From: an uncultured Eubacteriales bacterium
GTDB taxonomy: Bacteria; Bacillota; Clostridia; Oscillospirales; Oscillospiraceae
DNA: 8,601 nucleotides
Direction: 5' to 3'
NCBI GenBank assembly: GCA_900554625.1
Contig: USHP01000062.1
Coordinates: 1-8,601, forward strand
Part shown: piece after piece, positions 1 through 6,396 of the stretch
Layout: each line of letters starts with the position of its first letter
Numbering within the stretch: position 1 is the first letter of the stretch
Program-made: the position numbers and the translations under genes
Notes under the pieces: model-generated
Database searches by the model: none
The model's input: only the letters and a program-made list of their open reading frames with translations
Told to the model about the DNA's origin: nothing

Positions 1-619
1 CTTTCAGCCGGTTCAGGCCGATGACCCGGTCAAATTCCGCCAGCACGCCGTCCAAATCCCCTACAATGTCATACCCGCCGTCATAAACATGGCAGGTATC
101 CAGGCATACGCCCATATCGCAGTTTCCCACCGCATCGAGAATCATGCGGATTTCCTCAAACCGGCCGCCGATTTCGCTGCCCTTTCCTGCCATGGTTTCC
201 AGCAGCACCGTAACCGGGTAGTCATGGCTTAGTGCCTTTTTCAGCGCCTGGGCGATGTAGTCAATTCCTGCCTCCACACCCTGGCCCACATGGCTGCCGG
301 GATGAAAATTGTAGAAATTCCCAGGCAGTGCCGCCATCCGGCGCAGGTCATCTTCCAGAATATCCGCCGCAAAGGAGCGAGCTTCCGGGTCGGCGGTGCA
401 CAGATTCATGGTATACGCGCCATGGGCAACCAGTTTTCCAAAGTTACGTTCTTCCAAAAGATGCACCGCTTTTGCCGCATCCTGAGAATCTTCCTGTTTT
501 GCCTTGCTGCCCCGGGGGTTGCGGGTAAAGAAAGCAAAGGTATTGGCCCCGATGGACAGCGCCGTATTGACCATGGCGGCATTGCCCTTTCCGGCGGACA
601 AGTGACATCCAAAATACAT
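1..619 (-). CDS. nfo: Endonuclease IV (AP endonuclease), 3' end cut by window
   Basis: Endonuclease IV is a zinc-dependent AP endonuclease/3'-repair phosphodiesterase of base excision repair, folded as a TIM barrel. The first 206 codons are visible; the family is usually about 280 residues, so the C-terminal quarter lies beyond position 1. Recognisable motifs by residue: LVAHGAYTMN (63-72), FHPGSHVG (105-112), LLETMAGKGSEIG (139-151) and VCLDTCH (171-177). By family knowledge H66, H106, E141, D174 and H177 correspond to zinc-cluster ligands; the remaining ligands would be off the window. The ATG at 619 (minus strand) is preceded by AGGAGGG at 629-635, 9 nt away, and by an extended -10 promoter. 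It is divergent from the WYL regulator at 740. Identification is firm; only completeness is unknown. Confidence 0.95.
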   Translation of the reverse strand, partial: MYFGCHLSAGKGNAAMVNTALSIGANTFAFFTRNPRGSKAKQEDSQDAAKAVHLLEERNFGKLVAHGAYTMNLCTADPEARSFAADILEDDLRRMAALPGNFYNFHPGSHVGQGVEAGIDYIAQALKKALSHDYPVTVLLETMAGKGSEIGGRFEEIRMILDAVGNCDMGVCLDTCHVYDGGYDIVGDLDGVLAEFDRVIGLNRLK

Positions 620-643
620 AAAAACGCCCCCTCCTTTTTGGAC

Positions 644-672
644 AGTATAGCACATTCCCCGGCAAAATGCAA
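644..672 (-). promoter_or_regulatory. Sigma-A-like promoter for nfo
   Basis: Read on the minus strand: -35 TTGCAT (672-667), 17-bp spacer, extended -10 TGC-TATACT (TG at 652-651, -10 at 649-644). The predicted start near 637 gives a leader of under 20 nt that holds the AGGAGGG ribosome binding site at 635-629. Inferred from consensus only. Confidence 0.6.
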
Positions 673-675
673 ATT

Positions 676-690
676 TCCCTCTTTCAGGGA
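676..690. promoter_or_regulatory. Candidate operator, TCCCT-N5-AGGGA
   Basis: A short inverted repeat (arms 676-680 and 686-690) lies between the nfo -35 (667-672) and the WYL-gene -10 (705-710), overlapping the -35 zone of the latter. The position would suit a regulator acting on both divergent promoters, but five-base arms arise easily by chance. No second copy was noticed in the window. Confidence 0.2.
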
Positions 691-710
691 GGGGGTGCTT
701 GTGCTATAAT
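681..710 (+). promoter_or_regulatory. Extended -10 promoter for the WYL regulator
   Basis: TGC-TATAAT with the TG at 702-703 and a consensus -10 at 705-710. The -35 region is poor (CTTTCA at 681-686, 18-bp spacer), as is common for extended -10 promoters. The predicted start near 717 leaves a short leader with AGGAGGG at 727-733, and this argues against the upstream in-frame ATG at 719 as the translation start. Confidence 0.6.
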
Positions 711-739
711 GGGCCAAAATGAAAAAAGGAGGGATTTTC

Positions 740-1717
740 GTGCCCAAGTCCGACAATCAGAAGCTGAAGATCTTCTACATTTTGGACTATTTACAAAGAA
801 ACTCCCACCAGGATCACCCGGTGAGAGCGGCGCAGCTGCTTGCCATGCTGGAACAGCAGCACAATATTGTCTGCGACCGCAAAACCGTCTACTCCGACAT
901 TGCGGCGCTGCAGGACTACGGCGTGGACATTGTCTCCATCCCCGGCAAAAACGGGGGATACTATATTGCCTCCCGGAATTTCGAGCTGCCGGAGCTGAAG
1001 CTGCTGATTGACGCCGTTCAATCCAGCCGTTTCCTGACTGAGAAAAAATCCCGGGAGCTGATTGAGAAGCTGTGCAGCCAGTGCAGCGTCTACGATGCCC
1101 GGCTGATGCGCCGGGATGTGCTGGTCAGCGGGCGGGTCAAGAGCATGAATGAAACCATCTACTATAACGTAGATGCCATTCAGGACGCCATTGCGGAAAA
1201 TCAGCAGATCTCCTTCCGCTATTTTGACTACGGCCTGGACGGCAGCCGGTGCTACCGGGATCGGGATTACCAGGCCAGTCCCTACGGTCTGTGCCAGGAC
1301 AACGAAAATTGCTACCTGCTGGCCCATTCTCCCCGCCACGGCGTAACCTCCTACCGGGTAGACCGGATGAGCCATATCAAGCGACTGGATCTGACCCGGA
1401 CCCCTTGTCCGGAGCTGACCGGGAAAGCCCTGGTTGAGCACGCCAACCGGCTGTTTCAGATGTATTCCGGCGAAATGGCCACGGTGAAGCTGCGCTTCCA
1501 CCGCAGCCTCATTAACGTGGTCATTGACCGGTTCGGCCGGGACATTCTGCTGATCCCCGACGGGGAGGAACACTTCGTCTTTACCGTGGATGTGGCAGTA
1601 TCGCCCATCTTTTTAAGCTGGGTCATTGGCTTCGGTGCCAAGGCAAAGATTCTCCATCCCCAGTCCGTGGTGCAAAAATGCCAGGATCTGTGCCGGGAGG
1701 CACTGGCTCAGTACTAG
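740..1717 (+). CDS. WYL-domain transcriptional regulator (YafY/DeoR-like HTH)
   Basis: A 325-residue transcription factor with the typical HTH-WYL-WCX layout. Residues ~6-77 form a winged helix-turn-helix (DRKTVYSDIAALQDYG, 46-61, then a GGYYI wing). Residues ~145-215 form a WYL domain with SPYGL (180-184), CYLLAH (191-196) and YRVDRM (205-210); the signature tryptophan is replaced by C191. Residues ~245-324 form the WCX tail. WYL domains bind small ligands or nucleic acid and switch DNA binding. The GTG at 740 is chosen because AGGAGGG (727-733) sits 6 nt before it; the in-frame ATG at 719 lies upstream of that site and next to the predicted transcription start. It is divergent from nfo, 120 bp away. 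Its TAG stop overlaps the convergent lipoprotein stop. The effector and targets are unknown. Confidence 0.9.
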   Translation: MPKSDNQKLKIFYILDYLQRNSHQDHPVRAAQLLAMLEQQHNIVCDRKTVYSDIAALQDYGVDIVSIPGKNGGYYIASRNFELPELKLLIDAVQSSRFLTEKKSRELIEKLCSQCSVYDARLMRRDVLVSGRVKSMNETIYYNVDAIQDAIAENQQISFRYFDYGLDGSRCYRDRDYQASPYGLCQDNENCYLLAHSPRHGVTSYRVDRMSHIKRLDLTRTPCPELTGKALVEHANRLFQMYSGEMATVKLRFHRSLINVVIDRFGRDILLIPDGEEHFVFTVDVAVSPIFLSWVIGFGAKAKILHPQSVVQKCQDLCREALAQY

Positions 1718-2211
1718 ACCAGAGTGAAGGAGCCAAACACATCGCTCCAGACAATCTGGCTGGTTTTGGTGGTATCCGCATCCCGCAGAGCCGACATGCA
1801 GTAGTGGTAATTCCCGTCGTCGAGAATCACTGCCCGGCCCAGGCGGTCCCCTTCTTCTCCGGCGCTGGCCCAGACGAAATCGTAGCGGGTCACGTCGTCC
1901 CACTGGGTCTCCATAATGGTCACATTGTCCCGGCTGTAGCCGCTGATGGCTTGGATGGTGGCATCCAGGTCCCCGGCGGAGAGGGTCTCAATCACGATTT
2001 CGTACTCTTCACTGACGTACATCTGCTGGGCATCGCTGTCCAGCACCGGTGCCAGAGCGTCATCCGGCAGCCGCACCGAAATTTCCCGGGGCTGAGCCAT
2101 CACCGACTGGAGCAGTTCGTCGGCCACGGTTTCAAAGGTCATTTCCTGGCTGCACCCAATAAGTCCCAGGCACAGCGCCCCAACCATTGTCAAAATCCAG
2201 AATTTTTTCAC
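1714..2211 (-). CDS. Small predicted lipoprotein, unknown function
   Basis: A 165-residue protein. A short basic start (VKK), a hydrophobic stretch (4-18) and a lipobox L17-I18-G19-C20 mark a type II signal peptide, so the mature protein should be lipidated at C20 and anchored outside the membrane. The mature part is acidic, with a helix-like segment (FETVADELLQSVM, 26-38) and a C-terminal region rich in aromatic and acidic residues (YDFVWASAGEEGDR). I do not recognise a family; several Clostridia lipoprotein DUFs begin similarly. The GTG at 2211 is preceded by AGGAGGG (2218-2224) with a 6-nt gap; this and the signal peptide exclude the longer in-frame reading that starts inside the opposite gene. 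The stop is at 1714-1716, interleaved with the WYL stop. Confidence 0.75.
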   Translation of the reverse strand: MKKFWILTMVGALCLGLIGCSQEMTFETVADELLQSVMAQPREISVRLPDDALAPVLDSDAQQMYVSEEYEIVIETLSAGDLDATIQAISGYSRDNVTIMETQWDDVTRYDFVWASAGEEGDRLGRAVILDDGNYHYCMSALRDADTTKTSQIVWSDVFGSFTLV

Positions 2212-2217
2212 TGTAAT
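2187..2217 (+). promoter_or_regulatory. Possible promoter for the DUF1294 gene
   Basis: TTGTCA (2187-2192) and TGTAAT (2212-2217) each match five of six sigma-A consensus bases, but the spacer is 19 bp, longer than ideal. It lies inside the 5' end of the opposite-strand lipoprotein gene, as it must with only 27 bp between the two starts. A start near 2224 would leave a leader of about 15 nt. Confidence 0.3.
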
Positions 2218-2238
2218 CCCTCCTGAAAGGAAATCCCC

Positions 2239-2505
2239 ATGACAAAGCTTATCCTGCTTTACCTGCTTATAATCAATGCAATTGGTTTTGCGCTTATGCT
2301 TGTGGACAAGCACAAAGCCCGGAAAAATCTCTGGCGGATTCCGGAAGCCACCCTGATGACCGCCGCCGCCCTGGGCGGAAGCATCGGGTGCCTGCTCGGC
2401 ATGTACACCGTCCGCCACAAAACCCGGCACCTGAAATTCACCCTGGGCATCCCCCTGATTCTGGCGGCGCAAGTTGCCCTTGCCCTGTTTCTTCTTCTAA
2501 AATAA
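2239..2505 (+). CDS. DUF1294 family small membrane protein
   Basis: An 88-residue integral membrane protein of unknown function. It matches the DUF1294 pattern I know: N-terminal membrane helix (~3-22), DKHKA (23-27), WRIPE (32-36), a glycine-rich segment with ALGGSIG (44-50), RHKT (59-62) and a C-terminal helix (~68-87). The ATG at 2239 has an AAAGGA-type site at 2226-2231, 7 nt upstream. It is transcribed away from the lipoprotein gene and ends just before a strong terminator. The charged motifs between helices are the conserved part of the family; no biochemical role is established to my knowledge. Confidence 0.85.
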   Translation: MTKLILLYLLIINAIGFALMLVDKHKARKNLWRIPEATLMTAAALGGSIGCLLGMYTVRHKTRHLKFTLGIPLILAAQVALALFLLLK

Positions 2506-2510
2506 AAACC

Positions 2511-2543
2511 GCCCCTCGGAAATTTCCGAGGGGCATTTTGTTC
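2511..2543. terminator. Bidirectional intrinsic terminator
   Basis: A perfect 24-bp palindrome (2511-2534) with a GCCCCTCGG stem and AAATTT centre. It is followed on the plus strand by ATTTTGTT, and on the minus strand by a GGTTTTTATTTT tract (from 2510 down). It sits 5 bp after the DUF1294 stop and 7 bp after the stop of the opposite-strand CPBP gene, so it can end both transcripts. Confidence 0.9.
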
Positions 2544-3495
2544 AGGCGAAGAGCAAGGCCACCATATTCACCAGCATGAAAATTGCCAGCACAAGGAATC
2601 CGCAGTTGAGGAAGAACCACTTCAGGCACCGGCCATCCATGGCCTCCGCCTCCCGATAGGCTCGAATTTCCCGTCTGCGGCTGATTAAGATTACCAGGGA
2701 AACCAGGGCAAATCCGCCAAAAATCAACAGATTCACGGCACTCTGGGCAAGCACCGGCCAGTTCTTGGTCAGCCGGGTCAGAAGGTCTGCCAGCACCAGG
2801 TTATTGAACAGGTGCAGCGCCATGGACCAGAGGATGGAATACTCCACCGCCATATACCCCAGCACCAACCCCATCAGGAAGGCGTAGGGCGTTTGCAGCA
2901 GGTTGCCGTGGAACAGACCAAACAGCAGCGCCGAGCCAAAAATGGCGAAGCGCTTTCCATAGGGCTGCAAGCTGCGCAGCACCAGTCCCCGGAAGAGAAT
3001 TTCCTCAGAAAACGGGGCCAGGAAAGCGGCATACAGGAACATGCTGAAACTCCCGGTATCGCCGGACACGGTTTCCAGCTGCTGCATCAGCGAGATGCCG
3101 AATGGATTGAGCAGGCTTTCCAGCAGGGTAATCCACAGACTATTGACCATCTGGGAGCCGATACACAGACTCATCAGGCAGAAGAAGATTCCGGCGGACA
3201 TGGGTTTCTCCTTCCGAAATACCTCCTGATTCCAATAATCCCTATCTTTCCAGGCCAGCAAGATAACCCCGGCCACGGCGATGGAGAGAATATAGCCCCA
3301 GGCATTGTCCATCAGGCTGCTGAGGTCCAGTTGAGAAACTTCTCCATGCAGCATGGCGGCAATGCTCTGGCTCGCGGCCTCCAACCCGATACTCACTGAC
3401 ACCAGCACATTCATCAGCACGTTATAGCCTACCAGAATCCAGCAGATGGCAGAAAATTGGCGGCGCAAAAACTTATTGATTTTCTTTTCTTCCAT
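2542..3495 (-). CDS. CPBP-family intramembrane metalloprotease (Abi/CAAX-type)
   Basis: A 317-residue multi-pass membrane protein with all three hallmark motifs of the CPBP (CAAX protease and bacteriocin-processing) family: EExxxxR as E164-E165...R169, FxxxH as F192...H196, and HxxxN as H228...N232. Acidic and histidine residues of these motifs are the expected metal/catalytic site within the membrane. Hydrophobic segments lie at ~16-37, 67-82, 101-122, 150-162, 183-215, 220-238, 252-272 and 291-316. The ATG at 3495 follows GGGAG (3502-3506) with a 6-nt gap; longer in-frame readings run only into the upstream gene. It overlaps the 3' end of the FAD-dehydrogenase gene by 23 nt, indicating translational coupling as the last gene of the operon. 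The substrate is unknown; a role in bacteriocin immunity or peptide maturation is only a family-level possibility. Confidence 0.9.
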   Translation of the reverse strand: MEEKKINKFLRRQFSAICWILVGYNVLMNVLVSVSIGLEAASQSIAAMLHGEVSQLDLSSLMDNAWGYILSIAVAGVILLAWKDRDYWNQEVFRKEKPMSAGIFFCLMSLCIGSQMVNSLWITLLESLLNPFGISLMQQLETVSGDTGSFSMFLYAAFLAPFSEEILFRGLVLRSLQPYGKRFAIFGSALLFGLFHGNLLQTPYAFLMGLVLGYMAVEYSILWSMALHLFNNLVLADLLTRLTKNWPVLAQSAVNLLIFGGFALVSLVILISRRREIRAYREAEAMDGRCLKWFFLNCGFLVLAIFMLVNMVALLFA

Positions 3496-5065
3496 AGGTT
3501 TCTCCCAAAATCGCTTCGGCGGTGACAATACCGTCAATGGCTGCGGACATGATGCCTCCGGCGTAACCGGCTCCCTCTCCGGTGGGGTACAAGCCCCGGA
3601 TGGCCGACTGGCGGCTTTCGTCCCGGACAATCCGCACCGGCGAAGAACTGCGGGTTTCCGGCGCAGTCAGCACTGCATCCGGGTTGGAAAACCCGGAAAG
3701 TTTCTGATTCAGCCGGGGCAGCGCCTGGGCAAGAGAATCCGTAATCAGACCGGGCAGGACTTGGTGCAGGTCGCACCAGGCAACCCCTGGCCGGTAGGTC
3801 GGCTGTACGCTGCCCGGGCCGGTGCTGGCCACTCCCGCCAGGAAGTCACCTACCTTCTGAGCCGGTGCTCGGTAGCTGCCGGTGAGGTTGTAGGCTGCTT
3901 CCTCAATCTCCCGCTGCCACTGCATACCTCCAAGGGGGCCTTGGTAGGGGAACTGGGCAGGATTCACCGTCACCAGCAGGGCGGCGTTGGCGTTTTCCCC
4001 ATCCCGGTCGGCATAGCTCATGCCATTGGTGACCACCCGGCCTTCTTCGCTGGCTGCCGCCACCACATAACCGCCGGGGCACATGCAGAAGGTGTAAACC
4101 GTTCCCTCCTCCAGGTGCTCTGCCAGCTTGTAGTCTGCCGGAGGCAGGGCAGGATTTTCCTGGCCGTACTGGGCAAGGTCAATGCTGCGCTGGGGATGCT
4201 CAATCCGCACGCCCATGGCAAAGGGCTTGGGCTCCATAGGCACGCCCTTCTCCTGCAGCATCTGGAAGGTATCCCGGGCGCTGTGGCCGATGGCCAGCAC
4301 GGCGCTGTCGCAGGGAATCACCGTTCCGCCTGCCAGCTCTACGCCGGTGAGCTGATTGTTTTCCGTCCGCAGGCCGGTGGCCTGGGTCCGGAACCGGACT
4401 TCACCACCCAGCTGCTCAATCCGCCGCCGCAGATTCTGCACCACCGTCAGCAGCACGTCGGTGCCCACATGGGGCTTGGCATCGTAGAGGATGTCTTCTC
4501 TGGCACCGGCTTTTACAAATTGCTCCAGAATCCAGCCGATTCTGGGGTTATTGACTCCGGTGTTCAGCTTACCGTCGGAAAAGGTTCCGGCACCGCCTTC
4601 GCCAAACTGGACATTGCTCCGGGGGTCCAGCTCTCCCGTTTCGAAGAAATGCTCCACCGCCTTATGCCGTGAAAGGGCATCCTCGCCCCGTTCCAGCACC
4701 AGGGGCTTCCACCCTGCCATACTGAGGATCAAAGCGGCAAACATGCCCGCCGGGCCAAAACCGATGACCACCGGCCGCTTTTCCGGCGGGGTGGAGGGTT
4801 TCGGGGGCGCATAGTAGGAAACCGGTGCAAGGCTTGCTTTCTTGCAGCCGGACTGGCGGAGGATTTTCTTCTCGTTTCCCTCCACCGCCACGTCGATGGT
4901 ATAGATGATTTTGACCTCCGGCTTCTTCCGGGCGTCCACGCTGCGGCGGACAATCCGAAACTGCCGGATTTTGGAATTGGAAATGTGCAGCATCTGGGCT
5001 GCTTCAAACTGGAGCTGGTGGGCATTGTGCTCCGGGGGCAGGGAAATATCCCGCAATCGTATCAT
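3473..5065 (-). CDS. FAD-dependent dehydrogenase, COG2509 type
   Basis: A 530-residue cytosolic flavoprotein. An N-terminal domain of about 95 residues (MIRLRDISLPPEHN onward) precedes the Rossmann FAD-binding fold: V99-V100-I101-GFGPAG (102-107) with the acidic E125 ending the second strand, then GEGGAGTFSDGKLNTG (155-170), a motif characteristic of this family. The C-terminal FAD contact GEGAGYAGG is at 496-504. The length and this layout fit the uncharacterised FAD-dependent dehydrogenases of COG2509; the substrate is unknown. The ATG at 5065 has AAGGAG at 5072-5077, 6 nt upstream, and overlaps the stop of the preceding flavoprotein gene in ATGA (5062-5065). It is the second gene of the operon; its 3' end overlaps the CPBP gene. 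Confidence 0.9.
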   Translation of the reverse strand: MIRLRDISLPPEHNAHQLQFEAAQMLHISNSKIRQFRIVRRSVDARKKPEVKIIYTIDVAVEGNEKKILRQSGCKKASLAPVSYYAPPKPSTPPEKRPVVIGFGPAGMFAALILSMAGWKPLVLERGEDALSRHKAVEHFFETGELDPRSNVQFGEGGAGTFSDGKLNTGVNNPRIGWILEQFVKAGAREDILYDAKPHVGTDVLLTVVQNLRRRIEQLGGEVRFRTQATGLRTENNQLTGVELAGGTVIPCDSAVLAIGHSARDTFQMLQEKGVPMEPKPFAMGVRIEHPQRSIDLAQYGQENPALPPADYKLAEHLEEGTVYTFCMCPGGYVVAAASEEGRVVTNGMSYADRDGENANAALLVTVNPAQFPYQGPLGGMQWQREIEEAAYNLTGSYRAPAQKVGDFLAGVASTGPGSVQPTYRPGVAWCDLHQVLPGLITDSLAQALPRLNQKLSGFSNPDAVLTAPETRSSSPVRIVRDESRQSAIRGLYPTGEGAGYAGGIMSAAIDGIVTAEAILGETYGRKENQ

Positions 5066-6276
5066 AGCATGCTCCTTCCGGCATGGGCTCCTGCCAGGCG
5101 GCCGGAACTCCATGCCCATTGCAAATTGTAGCCGCCGCAGTCTCCGTCGATGTCCAGCACCTCGCCGCAGGCGTAGAGACCGGGCACCAAAAGGCTTTCC
5201 ATGGTGGTTTCGTCAAATTCTGAGGTCAGAATCCCTCCTGCGGTAACCTGGGCACAGTCCATGCCCATGGGCTCCGTCAGCTCCACCTCGAATTCCTTAA
5301 CCGCAGCGGCGGCCTGGGACAGTTCGTAGTCTGACAGCTGAGAAATGGGGCAGTTGGGGGAGATTCCCACCGCCTGGGTCAGCACCCGGCCCAGCCGGTT
5401 GTGAAGGATGCCCGTCAGCAATTCTGATGCCGGCAAAGCGGTGGTTTTTCTTCTCAAAAGTTCTTCTTTCAGGGTTTCTTCCGGAATTTCCGGCAGGAAG
5501 TCCAGGCGGCACAGCCAGTCCCCCTTCCCCTGACACACATCCCGGGAGATTTCAAAAATCACCGGGCCGGACAGGCCGTAGTCCGTAAACTGCAGTTCTC
5601 CGCTGCTCTCCCGGAACAGCTGACCGTCCCGGAAAATGGCGGCGTGGCAGTTGGCCCGGACGCCTTTCAGTCCGGCGATGCCGCCCCAGCCGGTTTTCAG
5701 CTGCACCAGAGTAGGCCGCAGCTTGGTACACCGGTGGCCCAGGGAGCGCAGCAGCTGGTAGCCGGACATGGTGCCGCCCAGCTTGGTCCCTGCCAGGCCG
5801 CCGCAGGCGACAATCAGCTTCTGGCACTCCAGCGTCTCGCCGCCAAATTCCAGACGGAAGCCATCTGGCACCTTTCGCACCTTATCCACGGTTACCCCCA
5901 GCTTTACCTGAATATTCGGCTTTTCCAGGGCAAAGCGCAGCACATCCACCACGGAATTGGCCTGGTCGGAATAGGGATACACTCGACCGGAATCTTCCGC
6001 CACGGTAAACAGCCCCAGCTGACGGAACCATTCCAGAGTCTTTTCCGGAGGGAAGGCTTCCAGTGCATACCGGGCAAAGGCGGGATTGTCCCCATGGTAT
6101 CCTCCTTGCCCGGCATGGAGATTGCTTAAGTTGCAGCGGCCGTTGCCTGTTGCCTGGAGCTTCCGCCCCACCCGGGCCTGGCGTTCCAGCAGGATCACCT
6201 GGGCCTGGGGATTTTCCGCCGCAGCCAGAGCCGCCACCATTCCCGATGCGCCGCCGCCAATAATTCCGATGGTCAT
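5062..6276 (-). CDS. HI0933/BaiN-family NAD(P)/FAD-dependent flavoprotein
   Basis: A 404-residue flavoprotein of the HI0933 family (TIGR00275 type; relatives include E. coli YhiN and the clostridial protein named BaiN). Motifs: GGGASGM (7-13) FAD dinucleotide loop, E31 at the end of the second strand, GRKLQATGNGRCNLSN (37-52), QVTAGGI (343-349) and GLYACGEVLDIDGDCGGYN (366-384). Length is normal. The ATG at 6276 has AAGGAG at 6283-6288, 6 nt away, and a promoter at 6314-6342. A longer in-frame reading continues to 7290 but would be antisense to the ylmH and DUF896 genes and is rejected. First gene of the operon. The bile-acid role proposed for BaiN should not be assumed here; the family is widespread in bacteria without that pathway. 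Confidence 0.92.
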   Translation of the reverse strand: MTIGIIGGGASGMVAALAAAENPQAQVILLERQARVGRKLQATGNGRCNLSNLHAGQGGYHGDNPAFARYALEAFPPEKTLEWFRQLGLFTVAEDSGRVYPYSDQANSVVDVLRFALEKPNIQVKLGVTVDKVRKVPDGFRLEFGGETLECQKLIVACGGLAGTKLGGTMSGYQLLRSLGHRCTKLRPTLVQLKTGWGGIAGLKGVRANCHAAIFRDGQLFRESSGELQFTDYGLSGPVIFEISRDVCQGKGDWLCRLDFLPEIPEETLKEELLRRKTTALPASELLTGILHNRLGRVLTQAVGISPNCPISQLSDYELSQAAAAVKEFEVELTEPMGMDCAQVTAGGILTSEFDETTMESLLVPGLYACGEVLDIDGDCGGYNLQWAWSSGRLAGAHAGRSML

Positions 6277-6313
6277 AGTCCTCTCCTTCCGCGAATCCGG
6301 TGAATTTTTCCCC

Positions 6314-6342
6314 ATTATACCCGATAAATCCCCCTCACACAA
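6314..6342 (-). promoter_or_regulatory. Promoter of the flavoprotein-protease operon
   Basis: On the minus strand: -35 TTGTGT (6342-6337), 17-bp spacer, consensus -10 TATAAT (6319-6314). The predicted start near 6307 gives a leader of about 30 nt containing AAGGAG. Its -35 lies only 10 bp from the -35 of the divergent ylmH promoter, so the two may compete or share control. Confidence 0.65.
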
Positions 6343-6352
6343 GAAAAACTTC

Positions 6353-6381
6353 TTTTCACCGGGAAAAAGATGTGGTATAAT
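6353..6381 (+). promoter_or_regulatory. Promoter of ylmH
   Basis: -35 TTTTCA (6353-6358), 17-bp spacer, extended -10 TGG-TATAAT (TG at 6373-6374, -10 at 6376-6381). The predicted transcription start near 6388 leaves about 9 nt before the ATG at 6397, a very short leader. An upstream in-frame ATG at 6370 lies before the -10 and cannot be used from this promoter. Confidence 0.65.
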
Positions 6382-6396
6382 GCCCTCGGTGATACC

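Noticed and set aside
719..739. ATG at 719 as the start of the WYL regulator
   Set aside because: It lies at the predicted transcription start with the AGGAGGG site downstream of it; that site is correctly spaced for the GTG at 740.
791..1573. 260-codon minus-strand frame opposite the WYL gene
   Set aside because: A shadow frame of the well-supported WYL regulator, without a ribosome binding site or family match.
2297..2312. 16-bp inverted repeat TGCTTGT-GG-ACAAGCA as an operator
   Set aside because: It encodes part of the conserved LVDKHK motif of DUF1294 and has no promoter context; probably coincidental.
2212..2472. Longer lipoprotein reading starting at 2472
   Set aside because: It runs antisense through the DUF1294 gene and would bury the signal peptide; GTG 2211 has AGGAGGG and begins the signal sequence.
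2542..3495. CPBP protease as a bacteriocin immunity or phage-defence gene
   Set aside because: No bacteriocin precursor, transporter or defence gene is nearby; the gene is embedded in a flavoprotein operon.
3496..3630. Upstream extension of the CPBP protease
   Set aside because: It is the out-of-frame reading of the flavoprotein 3' end; the ATG at 3495 has GGGAG at proper spacing and gives a normal family N-terminus.
3446..4672. Long plus-strand open frame (408 codons)
   Set aside because: It is fully antisense to the COG2509-type dehydrogenase and the start of the CPBP gene, has no recognisable domain, and reflects the GC-rich codon bias of the true genes.
5062..6276. A bile-acid 7-dehydroxylation role based on the BaiN name
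   Set aside because: The family is very widespread, no other bai genes are present, and neighbouring genes give no steroid context.
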